64,000 nt of DNA from Streptomyces sp. SAT1 (GTDB lineage: Bacteria > Actinomycetota > Actinomycetes > Streptomycetales > Streptomycetaceae). The notes under the pieces are model-generated. The model was not told the DNA's origin. It searched no databases and saw only the letters and a list, made by a program, of their open reading frames with translations. How positions within the stretch are numbered: position 1 is the first letter of the stretch; the number at the start of each line of letters is the position of its first letter. Location of the stretch: NCBI RefSeq assembly GCF_001654495.1, contig NZ_CP015849.1:3881501-3945500 (forward strand), in the 5' to 3' direction. The position numbers and the translations under genes are program-made. Shown here one piece after another: positions 60,941-64,000 of this stretch.

Positions 60941-61840
60941 ATGGCGAATGGGCAGGCGAACGGGCAGTGGTTCCCTCCGGACTGGCCGGACCGCATCCGC
61001 GCGCTCGCGGACGGCACCCTCACCCCGGCCGCGCCCAGACGGGCGGCCACCGTCATGCTCCTGCGGGACACCGACGCCGGTCCCGCCGTGCACATGCTGC
61101 GCCGACGCGCCTCCATGGCCTTCGCCGGGGGCGCGTACGCGTACCCGGGCGGCGGCGTCGATCCGCGCGACGACGACCAGCAGGTGCGCTGGGCGGGTCC
61201 CACGCGCGCGTGGTGGGCCGACCGGCTCGGCGTGGACGACGCGGCGGCGGCCCAGGCGATCGTCTGCGCGGCCGTCCGGGAGACGTACGAGGAGTCGGGT
61301 GTCCTGCTCGCCGGGCCCGGCGACGACTCCGTCGGCGACACCACGGGCCCCGGCTGGGAGGCCGACCGCGCCGCCCTGGTCGCGCGGGAGCTGTCCTTCG
61401 CGGAGTTCCTCGACCGCCGCGGCCTGACCCTGCGCTCGGACCTGCTGGGCGCCTGGGCGCGCTGGATCACGCCCGAGTTCGAACCCCGCCGCTACGACAC
61501 CTGGTTCTTCGTGGCCGCCCTGCCCGAGGGCCAGCGCACCCGCAACGCCTCCACGGAGGCCGACCGCACGGTGTGGATCCGGCCCCAGGACGCGGCGGCC
61601 GGATACGACAAGGGTGAGCTGCTGATGATGCCGCCGACCGTCGCCACCCTGCGCCGGCTGCTGCCCTGCGCCAGCGCGGCGCGGGCGCTGGAGGCGGCCG
61701 GGGACCAGGACCTGACCCCCGTGCTCGCCCGCGCCCGCCTGGTGGGCGACGAGGTCGAGCTGTCCTGGCCGGGCCACGACGAGTTCACCCGGCACGTCCC
61801 GGCCGACGGCACCCCGCCCGGTCAGGAGACCCGCGCATGA
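60941..61840 (+). CDS. NUDIX hydrolase
   Basis: Encodes 299 residues. Fold features are FAGGAYAYPGGGVDP (about 61-75) and the Nudix core AAVRETYEESGVLL (about 111-124), which keeps the REx2EE part; a loop of about 25 residues separates it from the Gly motif, longer than in the classic box. Family members hydrolyse nucleoside diphosphate derivatives or CoA. The ATG at 60941 lies 6 nt after TAGCCT. A 21-codon ORF overlaps its stop. Confidence 0.9.
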   Translation: MANGQANGQWFPPDWPDRIRALADGTLTPAAPRRAATVMLLRDTDAGPAVHMLRRRASMAFAGGAYAYPGGGVDPRDDDQQVRWAGPTRAWWADRLGVDDAAAAQAIVCAAVRETYEESGVLLAGPGDDSVGDTTGPGWEADRAALVARELSFAEFLDRRGLTLRSDLLGAWARWITPEFEPRRYDTWFFVAALPEGQRTRNASTEADRTVWIRPQDAAAGYDKGELLMMPPTVATLRRLLPCASAARALEAAGDQDLTPVLARARLVGDEVELSWPGHDEFTRHVPADGTPPGQETRA

Positions 61841-61902
61841 CGGCCCGCCCGCATCCCCTCCGGCTCCCCGCGGCCGGTGTCCAGGAAGGCTCCCTCGTAT
61901 GA
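61837..61902 (+). CDS. 21-codon linking ORF
   Basis: ATG overlaps the Nudix stop (ATGA) and the TGA overlaps the MBL gene start (ATGA at 61899-61902). CAGGAG lies 8 nt upstream. The peptide (MTARPHPLRLPAAGVQEGSLV in full is 21 residues, so only its ends MTARP and GSLV are quoted as evidence) has no family. It may serve to couple translation of the MBL gene to the Nudix gene. Confidence 0.4.
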   Translation: MTARPHPLRLPAAGVQEGSLV

Positions 61903-62729
61903 CGGACGCAGCAGCGCTCCCCGGGCAGCCCCGCGGCGGTGCGCTCTCCGGGCCCGCCACCGCGCGGGCGGTCAACGTCCTCGCGCCCAACGCCTCCGCC
62001 ATGACCCTGGACGGCACCAACACCTGGATCCTCTCCGAGCCCGGCTCGGACCTGGCGGTGGTGATCGATCCCGGACCGCTGGACGAGGGCCACCTGCGCC
62101 GGGTCGTCGCCACCGCCGAGCAGGCGGGCCGGCGCATAGCCCTGACCCTCCTGACCCACGGTCACCCCGACCACGCCGAGGGTGCCGCCCGCTTCGCCGA
62201 ACTGACCCGCACGCGCGTGCGTGCCCTCGACCCGGCCCTGCGGCTGGGCGACGAAGGACTGGCGGCCGGTGACGTGATCTCGGTGGGCGGCCTGGAACTG
62301 CGGGTCGTCCCGACACCCGGCCACACCGCCGACTCGCTCTGCTTCCACCTCCCGGCCGACCGGGCGGTGCTCACCGGCGACACGATCCTGGGGCGCGGTA
62401 CGACCGTCGTCGCCCACCCGGACGGACGGCTCGGCGACTATCTGGACTCGCTGCGGCGGCTCAGGTCCCTGACCGTCGACGACGGCGTGCACACGGTCCT
62501 GCCGGGCCACGGGCCGGTTCTGGAGGACGCCCAGGGCGCCGTCGAGTTCTACCTGGCCCACCGCGCGCACCGGCTGGCCCAGGTCGAGACGGCGGTCGAG
62601 GACGGCCACCGCGGGCCCGCCGAGGTCGTCGCCCACGTGTACGCCGACGTGGACCGCTCCCTGTGGCCGGCCGCCGAGCTGTCGGTCCGGGCCCAGCTGG
62701 AGTACCTGCGCGAGCACGGGCTCATCTAG
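61899..62729 (+). CDS. MBL-fold metallohydrolase
   Basis: Encodes 276 residues, metallo-beta-lactamase fold. Motifs are NTWILSE with VVIDPGP (about 40-58), THGHPDHAEG (the HxHxDH zinc site, about 87-96), PTPGHTADSL, and VLPGHGP near residue 206, with a C-terminal helix. It resembles glyoxalase II/LACTB2-type hydrolases; substrate unknown. The ATG at 61899 has AGGAAGG about 9 nt upstream and overlaps the linking ORF stop. Confidence 0.93.
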   Translation: MTDAAALPGQPRGGALSGPATARAVNVLAPNASAMTLDGTNTWILSEPGSDLAVVIDPGPLDEGHLRRVVATAEQAGRRIALTLLTHGHPDHAEGAARFAELTRTRVRALDPALRLGDEGLAAGDVISVGGLELRVVPTPGHTADSLCFHLPADRAVLTGDTILGRGTTVVAHPDGRLGDYLDSLRRLRSLTVDDGVHTVLPGHGPVLEDAQGAVEFYLAHRAHRLAQVETAVEDGHRGPAEVVAHVYADVDRSLWPAAELSVRAQLEYLREHGLI

Positions 62730-62780
62730 AGCTGCCGCCGCCCGGAGCTGTAGCTGCCGTCGCTGTGCTGCTGCCGCAGG

Positions 62781-63539
62781 TCACGGCCGGGGCGCCTTGA
62801 CGCCGTGCACGCGCGCGTACTCCGCGGCCAGCCAGGGGCCCAGGTCGTCGGTGCAGAAGCGCAGGAGAGCCCGGTCGCCGACCGGGTCGTAGCCGTGCGC
62901 GGCCGCCGCGGCCATGTGCGCGGCCCGGTCGGGGTGGTACGTGCCGAAGGCGGCGGCCATCTCGTGGAGGTCGCTGGTCCAGCCCTGCCAGCGGCCCATG
63001 ACCAGGGTGAACCCCGTCCGGACGAGATGGCGTGACATGAAGCGCACCAGGGGCCTGAGGGCCTCCTCGGTGCCGTCGGCGGCCTCGGCCGCAGCGATCC
63101 GCTCGCGCCACCGGGGGAGGAGCCGCGCCAGGTCGCCGTTGGTCTCCCGGGCGAGCAGCGGGTCGCCGGGGCGGTAGCGGGGCAGGCGGGCGGCGAGGTC
63201 CTCGCCGAGCAGCGGGGTGCACAGACAGGCCGTGAACCAGCCCATGTCGTACCGCTCGGCCTCGCTCAGCAGCCGGTCCCGGCCGTACACCAGGAGGCCG
63301 ACTCCGTCGATCTGGGCGAACTCCTGATCGAGGGCGGCGCCGAACACCCGGGCCGCCCGGCGGTCGGCGTCCGTCGGCTCGTCCCGCAGGGCGACCAGCA
63401 GGTCCAGGTCGCTGCGGCCGGCGCGTGCGGCGCCCCGGGGCACGGAACCGTAGAGGTAGGCGCTGTGCAGCCGCTCTCCATGGGCGTACGGCAGCCGGTC
63501 CCGGACCGCCGCGACGACGGGCCGGAAGGCGTCCTGCAC
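62781..63539 (-). CDS. Nucleotidyltransferase-domain (ANT-like) protein
   Basis: Encodes 252 residues. AYLYGSVPRGAARAGRSDLDLLV (motif cut to GSVPRG...SDLD) is the MNT/aminoglycoside-adenylyltransferase active site, then a helical C-terminal domain (about 110-250) with conserved His-rich segment SRHLVRTGF. It is similar in layout to ANT(3'')-type resistance enzymes but unlike them in length and C-terminus, so resistance is not inferred. It is oriented against the MBL gene; crp lies beyond it in the same direction. Confidence 0.8.
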   Translation of the reverse strand: MQDAFRPVVAAVRDRLPYAHGERLHSAYLYGSVPRGAARAGRSDLDLLVALRDEPTDADRRAARVFGAALDQEFAQIDGVGLLVYGRDRLLSEAERYDMGWFTACLCTPLLGEDLAARLPRYRPGDPLLARETNGDLARLLPRWRERIAAAEAADGTEEALRPLVRFMSRHLVRTGFTLVMGRWQGWTSDLHEMAAAFGTYHPDRAAHMAAAAAHGYDPVGDRALLRFCTDDLGPWLAAEYARVHGVKAPRP

Positions 63540-63625
63540 GCGCGCCAGGGACCCTTCGCGCGCGATGTGCCCGTCGGCGGTGAGACCCGGCCGGCCGCCC
63601 GGACGGGCGTCGGTGCCGCGCGGGG

Positions 63626-64000
63626 TCAGCGGGACCTCTTGGCCAGCCGTTCCACGTCGAGCAGGATCACCGCGCGCGCCTCCAGGCGGAGCCAGCCGCG
63701 CTGGGCGAAGTCGGCCAGGGCCTTGTTGACCGTCTCGCGGGACGCGCCGACCAGCTGGGCCAGCTCCTCCTGCGTCAGGTCGTGGACGACGTGGATGCCC
63801 TCCTCGGACTGCACGCCGAAGCGGCGGGAGAGGTCCAGCAGGGCGCGGGCGACCCGGCCCGGCACATCGGAGAAGACCAGGTCGGACATCTGGTCGTTGG
63901 TCTTGCGCAGCCGACGGGCGACGGCGCGCAGCAGCGCTCCGGCCACCTCCGGCCGTACGTTCAGCCAGGGCTGGAGGTCGCCGTGGCCCAGGGCGAGCAG
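63626..64000 (-). CDS. crp: Crp-family transcriptional regulator (C-terminal part)
   Basis: Partial; the N-terminus lies beyond the window edge. The visible 124 residues are the dimer helix and DNA-binding winged helix with LTQEELAQLVGASRETVNKALADFAQRGWLRL, the recognition helix (shown here as VGASRETVNKAL). Streptomyces Crp is a cAMP-responsive global regulator of germination and secondary metabolism. The fold and position after the ArsA/wblA region match crp as I recall. Confidence 0.93.
   Translation of the reverse strand: MLALGHGDLQPWLNVRPEVAGALLRAVARRLRKTNDQMSDLVFSDVPGRVARALLDLSRRFGVQSEEGIHVVHDLTQEELAQLVGASRETVNKALADFAQRGWLRLEARAVILLDVERLAKRSR

Noticed and set aside
62781..63539. Aminoglycoside resistance gene
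   Set aside because: Shares only the general nucleotidyltransferase motif; length and C-terminal half do not match known resistance enzymes.

Overview
The window is chromosomal DNA of an actinomycete, almost certainly Streptomyces. The evidence is GC-rich third codon positions throughout, many GTG starts, TAnnnT -10 boxes 6-7 nt upstream of start codons (leaderless-type transcripts), a wblA-type WhiB gene, an AfsR/SARP-type regulator, F420-type and LCP proteins, and a housekeeping order (purA ... ybaB-recR ... lysC-asd ... wblA-arsA pair ... crp) that I recall from Streptomyces core chromosomes. About 55 protein genes, one tRNA-Pro(CGG) and several terminators and repeats can be supported. 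The window opens at the start of kynU and closes inside crp.

Layout. 0-11 kb: kynureninase, a kynurenine-formamidase-like hydrolase, then two NarL-type two-component systems (5.3-7.5 and 7.6-9.7 kb). The first sits in an operon with a DUF1023-type hydrolase and a membrane acyltransferase. The same 13-bp motif lies upstream of both transcription units. A cytochrome P450 follows. 11-22 kb: a degenerate diacylglycerol-kinase-like gene, purA, a GntR regulator beside a class III aminotransferase, a Ser/Thr kinase, a SLATT two-TM protein, and the ybaB-recR-DUF5063 replication/repair block.

22-36 kb is the accessory heart of the window: an uncharacterised biosynthetic gene cluster set between DUF5063 and lysC. 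Reading leftward from its SARP regulator it encodes chorismate mutase, a second chorismate-dehydratase (MqnA)-like protein, a Dabb protein, a DUF2000 protein, a PaaK-like adenylating enzyme, a branched-chain-type aminotransferase, a BacA-like (non-aromatising prephenate decarboxylase-like) protein, an ornithine-cyclodeaminase-family oxidoreductase, a HisC-like aminotransferase, a divergent Lrp/AsnC regulator, an EamA exporter and an orphan NRPS adenylation-thiolation protein. Many junctions are GTGA or near-overlaps, indicating co-translation. My inference is that chorismate goes to prephenate and then to a dihydroaromatic keto acid. That keto acid would be transaminated to a non-proteinogenic amino acid, loaded on the A-T protein or activated by the PaaK-like enzyme, and exported by EamA under Lrp control. 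No condensation or thioesterase domain is present.

36.6-51 kb: lysC and asd, a SigE-like ECF sigma factor with a membrane anti-sigma-like partner, SURF1, an S9 peptidase, an unusual RCK-membrane-RCK protein, an LLM-class oxidoreductase, an LCP protein and small genes. 51-64 kb: tRNA-Pro, a Pr6Pr membrane protein, metallophosphoesterase, YqeY, a bifunctional penicillin-binding protein, wblA, a pair of ArsA-type ATPases, DUF4177-RidA-Nudix-MBL genes, a nucleotidyltransferase-like protein, and the C-terminal part of crp.
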